In this document: positions 27,177 to 36,187 of the stretch, piece after piece
Position numbering within the stretch: position 1 is the stretch's first letter
How the letters are laid out: each line of letters begins with the position of its first letter
NCBI RefSeq assembly: GCF_002934265.1
Contig: NZ_PTIX01000006.1
Location: 124,001 to 188,000 of the forward strand
Reading direction: 5' to 3'
Length of the DNA: 64,000 nucleotides
From: Actinokineospora auranticolor
GTDB lineage: Bacteria; Actinomycetota; Actinomycetes; Mycobacteriales; Pseudonocardiaceae
Program-made: the position numbers and the translations under genes
Notes under the pieces: generated by a model
What the model saw: the letters and a program-made list of their open reading frames with translations, nothing else
Database searches by the model: none
What the model was told of the DNA's origin: nothing

Positions 27177-27473
27177 ATGACCGCGGCCGACCCGGAGCGC
27201 CTGCTCGCCGACGCACTGCGAGCGCAGGCCGCCCGGACGCCGCTGCCCTCGACCCGCGACGTGGTCGGCGAGCCGCCGACCACCCGGACCCCGGCGGCGC
27301 CGAGCCCCGGCTCGGGCAGCGGCCCCAACGCCACGGTGCACACCACGGACCCCGACGACGCCGCGACCGCGGACCAGGACCTGCCGCCCCGGGTGTGGTG
27401 GGTGCTGGTCCTGGCGCTGATGCTCGGCCTCGCCGCCGGGTCGCTGGTCGGATTCCTCACGTTGATCCGGTGA
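27177..27473 (+). CDS. small tail-anchored membrane protein
   Basis: A 98-aa protein with a Pro/Thr/Gly-rich, probably disordered N-terminal 70 residues and one C-terminal helix (VWWVLVLALMLGLAAGSLVGFL) ending in LTLIR. This looks like a tail-anchored cytosolic-facing protein. No family recognised. It probably has its own leaderless promoter inside the nagA stop region. Confidence 0.6.
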   Translation: MTAADPERLLADALRAQAARTPLPSTRDVVGEPPTTRTPAAPSPGSGSGPNATVHTTDPDDAATADQDLPPRVWWVLVLALMLGLAAGSLVGFLTLIR

Positions 27474-27522
27474 GCCCCGGTACTGGGCAAACCCGGCACA
27501 GGAGGGTCACAGCAGGCACCTG

Positions 27523-27534
27523 TACCTTGACCGG
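27523..27534 (+). promoter_or_regulatory. leaderless -10 of first DedA gene
   Basis: TACCTT followed by 6 bases and GTG. Confidence 0.55.
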
Positions 27535-28206
27535 GTGCGCGCCGACCTCCCCGTGAACCTGGCACTGCTGCCGGAGTGGCTCTCGCCCGAGTACATCCTG
27601 AGCAACCTCGGGCCGTACCTGCTGCCGATCCTCTGCCTGATCATCTTCGCGGAGTGCGGCCTGCTGCTCGGCTTCTTCCTGCCGGGCGACTCGCTGCTGT
27701 TCACGGCGGGCCTGTTCGTGGCCACCGACAAGATCTCGACGCCGCTGTGGCTGATGTGCGCGCTGCTCACAGTCTGCGCGTTCGTCGGCAACATCGTCGG
27801 CTACTACATCGGGAACAAGGTCGGTCCGGCGCTGTTCAACAAGCCGAACTCGAAGCTGTTCAAGCAGGAGCACGTGGTCAAGACGCACGCGTTCTTCGAG
27901 AAGTACGGCCCCCGGGCGATCGTGCTGGCCCGGTTCGTGCCGATCGTGCGGACCTTCATCACCGCGGTCGCGGGCGTCGGCGCGATGGACAAGCGCAAGT
28001 TCTTCACCTACTCGGCCATCGGCGCCGTGTTGTGGGCCAGCGGCGTGACCGTGCTGGGCTACTTCCTCGGCCAGGTCAAGTTCATCCACGACAACCTCGA
28101 CGCCATGCTGGTCCTCATCGTGCTGATCTCGGTGGTGCCGATCATCTTCGAGGTGCTCAAGGCCCGCCGCGAGCGCAAGCGCGAAGCGGGCGCGGCGGGC
28201 CACTGA
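27535..28206 (+). CDS. DedA family membrane protein
   Basis: A 223-aa DedA/SNARE-associated protein, family implicated in lipid (undecaprenyl phosphate or phospholipid) translocation. Hallmarks: FAECGLLLGFFLPGDSLLF, the glycine-rich VGNIVGYYIGNKVG, FFEKYGPRAIVLARFVPIVRTF with the essential Arg residues, and a basic C-terminal tail. The GTG follows TACCTT by 6 bases. A second DedA lies about 9 kb away and shares the arrangement. Confidence 0.9.
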   Translation: MRADLPVNLALLPEWLSPEYILSNLGPYLLPILCLIIFAECGLLLGFFLPGDSLLFTAGLFVATDKISTPLWLMCALLTVCAFVGNIVGYYIGNKVGPALFNKPNSKLFKQEHVVKTHAFFEKYGPRAIVLARFVPIVRTFITAVAGVGAMDKRKFFTYSAIGAVLWASGVTVLGYFLGQVKFIHDNLDAMLVLIVLISVVPIIFEVLKARRERKREAGAAGH

Positions 28207-28224
28207 GGCTGGTCGTAGCCGGTT

Positions 28225-28938
28225 CTAGGCCGCCCACACCTGGTGGGCGGCGGTGGCCGCGGCGGCCTGGTACGGGGGCAGCGGCGCCCCCTCGACCAGG
28301 ACCTCCACCGGCCACTTCTCCTGTCGGCGCACCCACAGCTGCGCGCTGATCGCGCTGTGCGCGCGCAGCTCGTCGGCCCCCGGCAGCACCTGCACGAGGT
28401 AGACCCAGGTCGCCGGGTTGACCGCGGCCGGGTTCGGGGTGATCGGTTCCCGCCAGGCGCGGCGCACCCGGCGGCCACCGAGGCGGGCGGCCTCCACGGC
28501 GATGGCCTGGTCGGCGCCCGCCGGGTCGGGGGCGTCGGCGGGGGCGGTGGCGCTGAACCGGTAGGCCGGGGCGGGTGGCGCCGCCAGCACCGGTACCTCG
28601 GCCAGTTCGGCGTCGAGCGGGTCGTCGAGCAGGACGCGGATGAGGTCGGCTTCCTCGGCGGTGATCGCCACGCCCTCGTACTGCAGGTTGAGCAGCAGCG
28701 ACGAGCGGGCGATCTCCAGCTCGCCCGCGAAGACCTGGGACTGCACGACGCTGAGCACGTCGTCGGAGAGCCTGCCCGCGAGCCTGCGGCAGACCTCGGT
28801 GGCGGTCGAGTGGTGGCGCGGCCGGTGCGCGCCGCCCGCGGGTCGGGGCAGGTCGCGGCGCGGCGGGAAGTCGGGGCGCCGGGCGCGGTCGTCGGGTGGC
28901 GGGAAAGTCGGCGGGGGGAAGTCGTGCGGCGGTGTCAT
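28225..28938 (-). CDS. hypothetical protein, Pro-rich N-terminus
   Basis: A 237-aa cytosolic protein. Residues 1-45 are rich in Pro, Arg and Asp and probably disordered. The rest is mixed alpha/beta, with RLSDDVLSVVQSQVFAGELEIARSSLL and VNPATWVYLVQVLPGADELRAHSAI. No catalytic motif or family that I can name. Codon use is normal for the window, so I consider it real. Converges with the DedA gene. Confidence 0.6.
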   Translation of the reverse strand: MTPPHDFPPPTFPPPDDRARRPDFPPRRDLPRPAGGAHRPRHHSTATEVCRRLAGRLSDDVLSVVQSQVFAGELEIARSSLLLNLQYEGVAITAEEADLIRVLLDDPLDAELAEVPVLAAPPAPAYRFSATAPADAPDPAGADQAIAVEAARLGGRRVRRAWREPITPNPAAVNPATWVYLVQVLPGADELRAHSAISAQLWVRRQEKWPVEVLVEGAPLPPYQAAAATAAHQVWAA

Positions 28939-28982
28939 GAGGTCGTTCCGTCACCTCCAGTGGTCGTCACTGCGGTCACGGC

Positions 28983-30383
28983 TCACTCTAGAGCGAACAT
29001 CGACCCCGGATTGAACAGATTGGTGGGGTCCAGCGCGGTCTTGATGGCACGGTGCGTGCGCAGACCGACCGGTCCGAGCTCACGGACGAGCCATTCCCGC
29101 TTGACCTTGCCGACCGCGTGCTCGCCGGTGATCGTGCCGCCCAGCGCCAACCCCAGTCCCAGGACGTCGTCGAACGCGCGGCGGGCCCGGGCCAGCTCGT
29201 CGGTGGAGTCGCGGTCGTAGACGATCGTGGGGTGCATGTTGCCGTCGCCCGCGTGCCCGCAGACCACGATGCGCAGGCCGACCTCGTCGCCGATCCGGGC
29301 GCACCCGGCGATCAGCTCGGCGATGCGGGTGCGCGGTACGCAGACGTCGTCGGTGAGCCAGGCGCCGTACAGCTCCAGCGCGGGCAGCACGGCCCGGCGC
29401 GCGGCCAGCAGCAGCCGTCCCTCGGCCGGGTCGTCGGTGGTGTAGGCGAGGTCGGCGCCGGAGTCCAGGCAGACCTGCTCGATCGCGGCCAGCTCCCGCC
29501 GGGCCGCCTCGCCGCCGGAGTCGGACTGGCAGATCAGCAGCGCCGCCGCGCCCCGGCCCGCGCCCAGCTCGGTCTTGAGGTAGGTCTCCACGGCCTCGAC
29601 CGCGGCCGCGTCCATGATCTCCATGAGCGACGGCACGATGCCCTCGCGCACGATCCGGGTGACCGCCGTGCCCGCGTCGGCGGTGGTGCCGAAGGCGGCG
29701 ACGGTGGTGGCGGGTGCCTGCGGCAGCGGGCGCAGCGCGAGGGTGGCCTGGGTGATCACCCCGAGGGTGCCCTCGCTGCCCACGAAGAGCTTGGTGAGGT
29801 CGTAGCCCGCGACGCCCTTGACGGTCCGGCGACCGGTCTTGAGCAGTTCGCCGTCGGCCAGCACCACGTGCAGGCCGAGCACCGAGTCCGAGGTGACGCC
29901 GTACTTCACGCAGCAGAGCCCGCCCGCGTTGGTGGACAGGTTGCCGCCGATGGTGCACCAGTCGTAGCTCGACGGGTCCGGTGGGTAGAACAGCCCGTGC
30001 TTCTCCACGGCGCCGCGCAGGTCGAGGTTGACCACCCCGGGCTCGACCACCGCCAACCGGTTGTCCGCGTCGATCTCAAGGATCGCGTTCATCCGGGTGG
30101 TCACCAGCACCACGCAGCCCTCGGTGGCGTTGGCCGCGCCGGAGAGCCCGCTGCCCGCGCCGCGCGGCACGATCGGCACGCCGTGCGCCGCGCACGTGCG
30201 CACGACCTCCTGCACTTCCTCGGTGTTGCGCGGGAACACGACGGCCTGGGGCGCGCCGTCGGGGGCCAGCGGCATCATGTCGCGCCGGTAGCCGTCGGTG
30301 ACGTCGGGGTCGACGAGCACGGAGTCCGCGCCGAGCGCCGCGCGGAGCCGGTCGAGCAGCGGTTGTGACACGGGTGTCGACAC
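28983..30383 (-). CDS. FAD-linked oxidase (GlcD-like)
   Basis: About 466 aa of the VAO/PCMH family, oxidising a 2-hydroxy acid (glycolate or D-lactate type). The FAD-binding half has VPRGAGSGLSGAANATEG and WCTIGGNLSTNAGGLCCVKYG; the C-terminal half has VCGHAGDGNMHPT (substrate/metal His pair), GTITGEHAVGKVKREW and DPTNLFNPGSMF. The downstream GTG is preferred because TACGGT lies 7 bases before it; another GTG three codons upstream overlaps that hexamer. Divergent from the esterase gene. Confidence 0.88.
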   Translation of the reverse strand: MSTPVSQPLLDRLRAALGADSVLVDPDVTDGYRRDMMPLAPDGAPQAVVFPRNTEEVQEVVRTCAAHGVPIVPRGAGSGLSGAANATEGCVVLVTTRMNAILEIDADNRLAVVEPGVVNLDLRGAVEKHGLFYPPDPSSYDWCTIGGNLSTNAGGLCCVKYGVTSDSVLGLHVVLADGELLKTGRRTVKGVAGYDLTKLFVGSEGTLGVITQATLALRPLPQAPATTVAAFGTTADAGTAVTRIVREGIVPSLMEIMDAAAVEAVETYLKTELGAGRGAAALLICQSDSGGEAARRELAAIEQVCLDSGADLAYTTDDPAEGRLLLAARRAVLPALELYGAWLTDDVCVPRTRIAELIAGCARIGDEVGLRIVVCGHAGDGNMHPTIVYDRDSTDELARARRAFDDVLGLGLALGGTITGEHAVGKVKREWLVRELGPVGLRTHRAIKTALDPTNLFNPGSMFALE

Positions 30384-30396
30384 AGTTGTCACCGTA
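30384..30396 (-). promoter_or_regulatory. leaderless -10 of FAD-linked oxidase
   Basis: TACGGT on the minus strand, 7 bases before the chosen GTG. Confidence 0.45.
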
Positions 30397-30457
30397 GGCG
30401 ATCCGGCGATCTCTGACCTACAGTTGATGTGTCGGGGGTCACTTGGAGGACCCGTGG

Positions 30458-31432
30458 GTGGACCAGGTCGGGTGTGCCATGGCTGAGCTGCCGGAACCCA
30501 GCGTGCAGGCCCGCGCGCTGGCGCGGTTCCTGCTCACCGGCGTGCGCCCGCTGGCCGACCGGTTGGTCCTCGGCGGCACCCGGCTGCGCGCGGTGCGCGA
30601 GCTGTACGACTCGGTCGGGTTCACCCCGCTGCCGCGCGGCACGCGGATCCGCGCGGTGTCGCAGTCGCACGGCTACGGCGAGGTCACCGGCCTGTGGATC
30701 ACCGCACGGGAGGCCGACGAGCGCGCCGGGGCCCTGCTCTACCTGCACGGCGGCGGGTTCGTGCTGGGCTCGCTGCGCACCCACCGGCACCTCGCCGCCG
30801 CGTTGTCGCAGGCCACCGGGCTGCCGGTGCTGCTGCTGGACTACCGCCGCGCGCCGGAGCACCCGTACCCGGCGGCGGCCGACGACACCCTCGCCGCGTA
30901 CCACTGGCTGCTCGACCAGGGCCACGCCCCGGGCCGCGTGGTCGTGGCGGGTGACTCGGCCGGTGGGCACCTGGTAGCCGGTCTGCTCGCGGAGCTGACC
31001 AAGGCGCGCGCGCCGATGCCGGGCGCGGCCGTGCTGTTCTCCCCGTTCCTGGACCTGACCTGCGCGGACCTCGACGCGCGCGACAGCGCCCGGCGCGACC
31101 CGTACATCCCGCCCGCGCGGGCCCGCGAGGTGGCCGCGCTGTACGCGGGCGCGCTCGGCGTGGACCACCCCCGGTTGGCGGTGCTGCGCGGGTCGAAGCG
31201 GCGCTGGCCGCCGACCCTGGTGCAGGTGGGGGACACGGAGTGCCTCTTAGGCGACGCGGAGCGCCTGGCCGCGGCCATGGTGGCGGCCGGTGCGCACTGC
31301 GAGCTGGAGGTGTGGCCGGGGCAGGTGCACGCGTTCCCGGTCTTCTTCCCGATCGTCCCGGAGGGGCGGTTGGCGATCCAGCGGGTCGGGGTATTCGTCC
31401 GCGAGGCCACCGCGACGGAGTTGGCTGCCTGA
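30458..31432 (+). CDS. alpha/beta hydrolase, HSL-type esterase
   Basis: About 324 aa. Hormone-sensitive-lipase family signatures: oxyanion-hole YLHGGGFVLGS, RRAPEHPYPAA, nucleophile GDSAGGHL, and a late His in GQVHAFPV; the acidic residue is likely in VGDTECLLGDAE. It would hydrolyse short acyl esters in the cytosol. GGAGGA is 7 bases before the chosen GTG; a later ATG (MAELPEP) is possible. Divergent from the FAD oxidase. Confidence 0.88.
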   Translation: MDQVGCAMAELPEPSVQARALARFLLTGVRPLADRLVLGGTRLRAVRELYDSVGFTPLPRGTRIRAVSQSHGYGEVTGLWITAREADERAGALLYLHGGGFVLGSLRTHRHLAAALSQATGLPVLLLDYRRAPEHPYPAAADDTLAAYHWLLDQGHAPGRVVVAGDSAGGHLVAGLLAELTKARAPMPGAAVLFSPFLDLTCADLDARDSARRDPYIPPARAREVAALYAGALGVDHPRLAVLRGSKRRWPPTLVQVGDTECLLGDAERLAAAMVAAGAHCELEVWPGQVHAFPVFFPIVPEGRLAIQRVGVFVREATATELAA

Positions 31433-31479
31433 TTTATCCGGCTTGCATGGTGGTGGGCGGGCGGAACATGCTTGCCCCA

Positions 31480-31509
31480 GACAACCAGTTGGCTTACGCA
31501 ACTGTTGTC
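31480..31509 (+). promoter_or_regulatory. palindromic operator before MFS exporter
   Basis: GACAACCAGTTG and CAACTGTTGTC form an almost perfect inverted repeat (one extra base in the left arm) around a 7-base spacer, about 57 bp before the start codon. Likely a TetR- or MarR-type operator for a drug-exporter gene. Confidence 0.6.
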
Positions 31510-31565
31510 CGCCAGCCGCAGAGGGACGCGAACCCACAGGTCAACCACCGGCAAGGGGAACACGC

Positions 31566-34163
31566 ATGACCGCCACCGCCGAGCAAACCCAGGCGCAGCC
31601 CGCCGGGCCACCACGGCCGAAGCTGACCCACCGGCAGATCCTGGTGATCATGTCCGGGCTGATGCTGGGCATGTTCCTGGCCGCGCTCGACCAGACGATC
31701 GTCGGCACCTCGATCCGGACCATCGCCGACGACCTCAACGGGCTGAGCCTGCAGGCCTGGGCCACCACGGCCTACCTGATCACCTCGACGGTCTCCACGC
31801 CGCTCTACGGCAAGCTCTCCGACATCTACGGCCGCAAGCCGTTCTTCATCACCGCGATCTCGCTGTTCATCATCGGCTCACTGGCCTGCACCCTGGCCAC
31901 CACGATGTACGAACTGGCCGCCTACCGGGCCTTCCAGGGCCTCGGCGCGGGCGGGTTGATGTCGCTGGCGCTGACGATCATCGCCGACATCGTGCCGCCC
32001 CGGGAGCGGGCCAAGTACCAGGGCTACTTCCTGGCCGTGTTCGGCACCTCCAGCGTGCTCGGCCCGGTCATCGGCGGCTGGTTCGCCGGTCAGGCGGAGA
32101 TCTTCGGCATCACCGGCTGGCGCTGGGTGTTCCTGGTGAACGTCCCGATCGGGATCATCGCGCTGATCGTGGTGTCCAAGGTGCTCAACGTGCCGCACGT
32201 GCGCCACGACCACCGCATCGACTACTTCGGCGCGGTCTTCCTGTCGGTCACCGTGGTGCCGCTGCTGATCGTCGCCGAGCAGGGCCGCGAGTGGGGCTGG
32301 GACTCGCAGCGGTCGATCATCTGCTACGCCATCGGGTTCGTGGGGTTGATCGGGTTCCTGCTCGTCGAGAAGGCGATGAAGGACGAGGCGCTGATCCCGC
32401 TGCGGCTGTTCCGCACGTCCACCTTCGCGATGACCATCGTGGCGGGCACGATCCTCGGTGTCGGGATGTTCGGCGGCATCACGATGGTGCCGCAGTATCT
32501 CCAGCTGGTGCGCGGGTTCACCCCGACCGAGGCCGGTCTGATGATGGTGCCGATGATGCTCGGCATCATGATCGCCTCGATCTCGTCCGGGCAGATCACC
32601 TCCAAGACCGGTCGCTACAAGATCTTCCCGATCCTGGGCTCGGCGCTGCTGGTCACCGGGCTGCTGCTGTTCCACGGCGTCGACATCGACACGCCGATCT
32701 GGCAGCCCATCGTCTTCATGGTCGTGTTCGGACTCGGCCTGGGCAACTGCATGCAGACGCTGACCGTGGCGGCGCAGAACGCGGTGCCGTTCCGGGACAT
32801 GGGCGTGGCGACCGCGTCGGTGACGTTCTTCCGCCAGCTCGGTGGCACCATCGGTGTCGCGGTGTTCCTGTCGCTGATGTTCAGCACGGTCGCCGACAAC
32901 ATCGGCTCGGCGTTCCGCGACGCGATGCGCTCCCCGCAGTTCCAGGCCGCGCTGGCCGACCCGGCGGTGCGCGAGAACCCCGTGAACCAGCCGGTGTTCG
33001 CCGCCATCCAGAACGGTGGGGGCGGCGGCGCGGGCAGCGTGCTGCAGGACTCCTCGTTCCTCCAGCGGATCGACCCGCGCCTGGCCGTGCCGTTCCAGCA
33101 GGGTTTCGTCGAGTCGATCCAGCTGGTGTTCCTGGTCGGCGCGGGCGTGATGGTGCTGGCGCTGCTGGTGTCGATCTTCATCAAGGAGATCCCGCTGCGC
33201 ACCGGCACCTCGGCGGCGACGGTCATGGAGGGCGGTGAGGCGCTGCTCTCCGACGACGCCAAGGCGAGCATGGCGGGCGAGACCCCGGAGACCGCCGAGA
33301 CCGCCGGCGAGACCACTGTGGACGACAAGCCGGGCGGGGACCCGGCCACCAACGGCAACGGCCACCGCGCGGTGGAGCCGCACGCGCTGCGCGGCGACCT
33401 CAGCGGACTGCGCGGCCAGGTGCGCCGCCGGGACGGCGCCGCGGTGCCGGGTGCCGCGCTGACCCTGATCGACGCGGACGGCAGGCAGGTCGGCCGGGTC
33501 GGCTCGGACAGCTCCGGCGAGTTCCTGCTCGACGCGCCCGCGCCCGGCGCGTACGTGCTGCTCGCCTCCGCCCCCGAGCACCAGCCCCGGGCCACCAACG
33601 TCAAGGTCCGCCCCGGAGAGTCCACCGTGGACGTCGTACTGGCCGGCGCGACGGTCGTGCACGGGTTCGTGATGACCGCCGACGGCCACACCGCGCTCGG
33701 CGCCGCGCAGGTGACGCTCACCGACGCGCGCGGCGAGGTGGTGGAGTCGCAGGCGACCGCCTCCGACGGCAGCTACCGGTTCGTCGGCACCCGGACGGGC
33801 GAGTACACCCTGGTCGCCCGCGCCCAGGACTTCCAGCCCACGGCCGTGCAGGTGCGGGTGCCCGAGAGCGGCCCGCTGCGCCAGGACGTCGAACTGCTCG
33901 GCGGCGCCGCGCTCAGCGGTATCGCGCGCACCGCGGCGGGCACGGCGGTGGCCGACGCGCGGATCACCGTGCTCAACGGCGCGGGCGAGGTGGTGGCCGT
34001 GACCACCACCGACGCGGCGGGCCGCTACAGCGTCGACGACCTCGCCGAGGGCAACTACACGGTGATCGCCAGCGGGTACTCGCCGTCGGCCCACCAGGTG
34101 CGGTTGGGCCGCGGCGAGGACGGCGTGCGCGACGTGCAGCTCGGCTACGACGAGTGGAAGTAG
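31566..34163 (+). CDS. DHA2 MFS exporter fused to CarboxypepD_reg-like domains
   Basis: An 865-aa protein. Residues 1-540 are a 14-helix EmrB/QacA-type drug exporter: MFLAALDQTIVGTSI, YGKLSDIYGRKPFF (motif A), GWRWVFLVNVPIG, and the motif-C-like GTSSVLGPVIGGWFAG. After an acidic linker, residues 608-865 hold three beta-sandwich repeats of the carboxypeptidase regulatory/CnaB type (GLRGQVRRRDGAAVPGA; VHGFVMTADGHTALGAAQV; LSGIARTAAGTAVADARI, each ending with GEYTLVA-like strands). Typical exporters stop near 540 aa. By the usual topology the tail would be cytosolic. A palindromic operator precedes it. Confidence 0.88.
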   Translation: MTATAEQTQAQPAGPPRPKLTHRQILVIMSGLMLGMFLAALDQTIVGTSIRTIADDLNGLSLQAWATTAYLITSTVSTPLYGKLSDIYGRKPFFITAISLFIIGSLACTLATTMYELAAYRAFQGLGAGGLMSLALTIIADIVPPRERAKYQGYFLAVFGTSSVLGPVIGGWFAGQAEIFGITGWRWVFLVNVPIGIIALIVVSKVLNVPHVRHDHRIDYFGAVFLSVTVVPLLIVAEQGREWGWDSQRSIICYAIGFVGLIGFLLVEKAMKDEALIPLRLFRTSTFAMTIVAGTILGVGMFGGITMVPQYLQLVRGFTPTEAGLMMVPMMLGIMIASISSGQITSKTGRYKIFPILGSALLVTGLLLFHGVDIDTPIWQPIVFMVVFGLGLGNCMQTLTVAAQNAVPFRDMGVATASVTFFRQLGGTIGVAVFLSLMFSTVADNIGSAFRDAMRSPQFQAALADPAVRENPVNQPVFAAIQNGGGGGAGSVLQDSSFLQRIDPRLAVPFQQGFVESIQLVFLVGAGVMVLALLVSIFIKEIPLRTGTSAATVMEGGEALLSDDAKASMAGETPETAETAGETTVDDKPGGDPATNGNGHRAVEPHALRGDLSGLRGQVRRRDGAAVPGAALTLIDADGRQVGRVGSDSSGEFLLDAPAPGAYVLLASAPEHQPRATNVKVRPGESTVDVVLAGATVVHGFVMTADGHTALGAAQVTLTDARGEVVESQATASDGSYRFVGTRTGEYTLVARAQDFQPTAVQVRVPESGPLRQDVELLGGAALSGIARTAAGTAVADARITVLNGAGEVVAVTTTDAAGRYSVDDLAEGNYTVIASGYSPSAHQVRLGRGEDGVRDVQLGYDEWK

Positions 34164-35365
34164 GCCGCCAGCACGACCGAGCCGACGACCAGCAGGTCCG
34201 GCCCGCGCAGCACCTGCGTGAGCAAGCCGACCGGTAGGTACACCCCGCCCGCGTCCACCGACGCCGGCGGGGTGTAGTCGATCTGGGGCCTGGTCACCGT
34301 GCGCACCGCCGACCAGGCGGCCAGCAGCGCGGCCAGGGGTGTCGCGGGTCTGACCGGCAGTCCGAAGAGGACAGTGGCGCCGATCCAGACCAGCGCGACC
34401 ACCAGCAGCACGGCGATGGCGGTGTACTTGAGCTCCCGGTCGTCGGCGGGCAACCACCGGCGCAGACCCGAGCCCGTGGTGATCTCGGCCAGCCCGCCGA
34501 TCAGCGGCACCAGCACGAAGTACGCGCCCGCCGCCGTCCACCACACCGGGTCGACCACCGGGAAGATCGTGTGCAGCACCGGGATCGCCAGCACCAGCAG
34601 CCCGGCCAGCGGCAGCGCGGCCCGGCGCGCGGCGATCCCCGCGACCACGAACCGCGGCACCCCGCGCAGCCGCATCGGCACCGGGCGCGCGGTGGGCAAC
34701 AACGCCAGCGCGTCGCCGAAAGCCGCCGACACCGACCGCAGCACCCGCGCGTGCCACCCGCGCACCAGTTCCTCGCGCCGCACCGCCTCGCGGCGCGGCA
34801 CCAGACCGGCCACCACCAGCACCCCGACGACCACCCACAGCGCGGTCGTCCCGGTCAGCGCCTGACCCGCCAGCAGGACACCGGCCAGCGCCAGCAGGAA
34901 CGGGCCAGCCAACGCGACCCACACGCTCGAGCGCGACGCCCAGCGCACCGCGTAGAACCCGGCCGCGACGGTCAGCGCCCCGGAGAGCGGCAGGTCCGGC
35001 CAGCCGAGCACCACCCCGCTCGCGACGAACAGGTAGCCCACCACGGCGAAGCGGCTCAGCAGCCCCAGGTGCAGCCGCCGCCGCACCTCTCGGTCCCGGT
35101 CGCCCGCGTAGTCCCAGGTCAGCCGGGCCGGGTTCACCCAGACGTGGTGGCGGCGCAGCAGCGAGAAGGTGGCGATGGCCAGCGCTAGCAGCAACAGCGC
35201 CAACGCGGGTTCCGGGGGCAGCGGGTGGTCGCCGACGAACTTGGCCCGCACCTCGCCCGGCTTCACGAACGGCATGGTCAGCAGGCCCGCCACCACGAAG
35301 ATCCCGATGAGCCAGTCGCCGAGCCGCGACAGCGCGGGCTTCACCCGCTCCGTCCACACGGTCAC
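34145..35365 (-). CDS. ABC exporter membrane subunit
   Basis: A 406-aa protein with about 10 hydrophobic segments (for example LIGIFVVAGLLTMPFV, LALLLLALAIATFSLL, AIAVLLVVALVWIGATVLF), resembling the membrane half of small CcmA-type ABC exporters. Its GTG overlaps the ATPase stop by 4 bp (GTGA). Its 3' end overlaps the converging MFS gene by 19 bp. Substrate unknown. Confidence 0.7.
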   Translation of the reverse strand: MTVWTERVKPALSRLGDWLIGIFVVAGLLTMPFVKPGEVRAKFVGDHPLPPEPALALLLLALAIATFSLLRRHHVWVNPARLTWDYAGDRDREVRRRLHLGLLSRFAVVGYLFVASGVVLGWPDLPLSGALTVAAGFYAVRWASRSSVWVALAGPFLLALAGVLLAGQALTGTTALWVVVGVLVVAGLVPRREAVRREELVRGWHARVLRSVSAAFGDALALLPTARPVPMRLRGVPRFVVAGIAARRAALPLAGLLVLAIPVLHTIFPVVDPVWWTAAGAYFVLVPLIGGLAEITTGSGLRRWLPADDRELKYTAIAVLLVVALVWIGATVLFGLPVRPATPLAALLAAWSAVRTVTRPQIDYTPPASVDAGGVYLPVGLLTQVLRGPDLLVVGSVVLAAYFHSS

Positions 35366-35934
35366 GGGACCAACTCCACGACGTAGTCGGCGACCGCGTC
35401 GACCAGCGGCGAGAAGTGGCTCGCGAGCACGACCGTCGAACCGCGGCCCTTGGTGTCGTTGATCAGCCCGGCCAGCCACTCGCGGCCCGCCGCGTCGACC
35501 GCGCGCTCCGGCTCGTCCAGCAGCAGCACCCGGTGCTCGCGGGTGAAGGCGCCGAGCAGCAGCAACCGGCGGCGCTGCCCGGCGGACAGGCCGCGCGCGG
35601 GCACCTCCGGCAGACCGTGCTCCGGTTCCTCGACGCCCAGCATCTCGAAGTGCTGGCGCGGGGTGTACTCGTCGAACAGGGCGGAGTCGTCCATCAGCAC
35701 CGACACCGACCGCCGGAACGGCGCCGACCGCTCGTCCGGCTTCTGACCGTCGACCCGGAGCGTGCCCTCGGTCGCGTCCTGGGTGCCGTAAAGGCAACGC
35801 AGCAAAGTGGACTTGCCCGCGCCGTTCGGTCCGACCAGCGCCAGGCAACTGCCCGCGGGTACCGCCAAGTCCAGCTCGCGGAACAACCACCGCTCGGCGT
35901 CGAGCAGGACACCCAGCCCCTCCGCACTCAGCAT
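35362..35934 (-). CDS. small ABC transporter ATPase
   Basis: A 190-aa ABC ATPase: Walker A GPNGAGKST, signature LSAGQRRR, Walker B RVLLLDEPE and H-loop LASHFSPL. It is at the short end for the family and lacks a C-terminal extension. The ATG is 4 bases after AAGGG. It is coupled to the membrane subunit by a 4-bp overlap. The second 119-bp structured element lies 75 bp upstream on the same strand, as copy A does for ssuC. Confidence 0.85.
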   Translation of the reverse strand: MLSAEGLGVLLDAERWLFRELDLAVPAGSCLALVGPNGAGKSTLLRCLYGTQDATEGTLRVDGQKPDERSAPFRRSVSVLMDDSALFDEYTPRQHFEMLGVEEPEHGLPEVPARGLSAGQRRRLLLLGAFTREHRVLLLDEPERAVDAAGREWLAGLINDTKGRGSTVVLASHFSPLVDAVADYVVELVP

Positions 35935-36008
35935 CACACCCTTGCGAACGGCGCCCCACCGCACCGAGTTCCCGCAGTCCACAAGTACCCACCTTCGGGG
36001 GAACCCCC

Positions 36009-36127
36009 GCGAGATCGCGCCGGTTTCTGGACTGAGCGATTCGCTCGGCCCCTCGGGCCGAGTGGATCGGGAGGGAAGAAATCGGCTGAAAGGCGACCTC
36101 GCCGCCGAGGCGAAGCCTCGGCCATGT
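36009..36127. repeat. 119-bp structured element, copy B
   Basis: Same plan and same length as copy A: outer stem GCGAGATCGC/GCGACCTCGC (one A-C mismatch), stem GCCGGTTTCT/AGAAATCGGC, unpaired GGACTGA and GAGGGA, a 15-bp hairpin CGATTCGCTCGGCCC/GGGCCGAGTGGATCG with loop CTC, then the 8-bp hairpin GCCGAGGC-GAA-GCCTCGGC and CATGT. Against copy A, both hairpins differ in sequence yet stay paired. On the minus strand it precedes an ABC transporter gene; on the plus strand it precedes a DedA gene. Confidence 0.7.
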
Positions 36128-36175
36128 TCCAGTGAACAGGGTGTGGTTCGTCTGCGCATGACCACGCGCGGCACG

Positions 36176-36187
36176 TACCCTACGGCC
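36176..36187 (+). promoter_or_regulatory. leaderless -10 of second DedA gene
   Basis: TACCCT followed by 6 bases and GTG. Confidence 0.55.

Noticed and set aside
31878..35357. Very long minus-strand open frame opposite the MFS and ABC genes
   Set aside because: It is a by-product of high GC: its translation is low-complexity Arg/Gly/His-rich, has no family features, and lies antisense to genes with clear domains.
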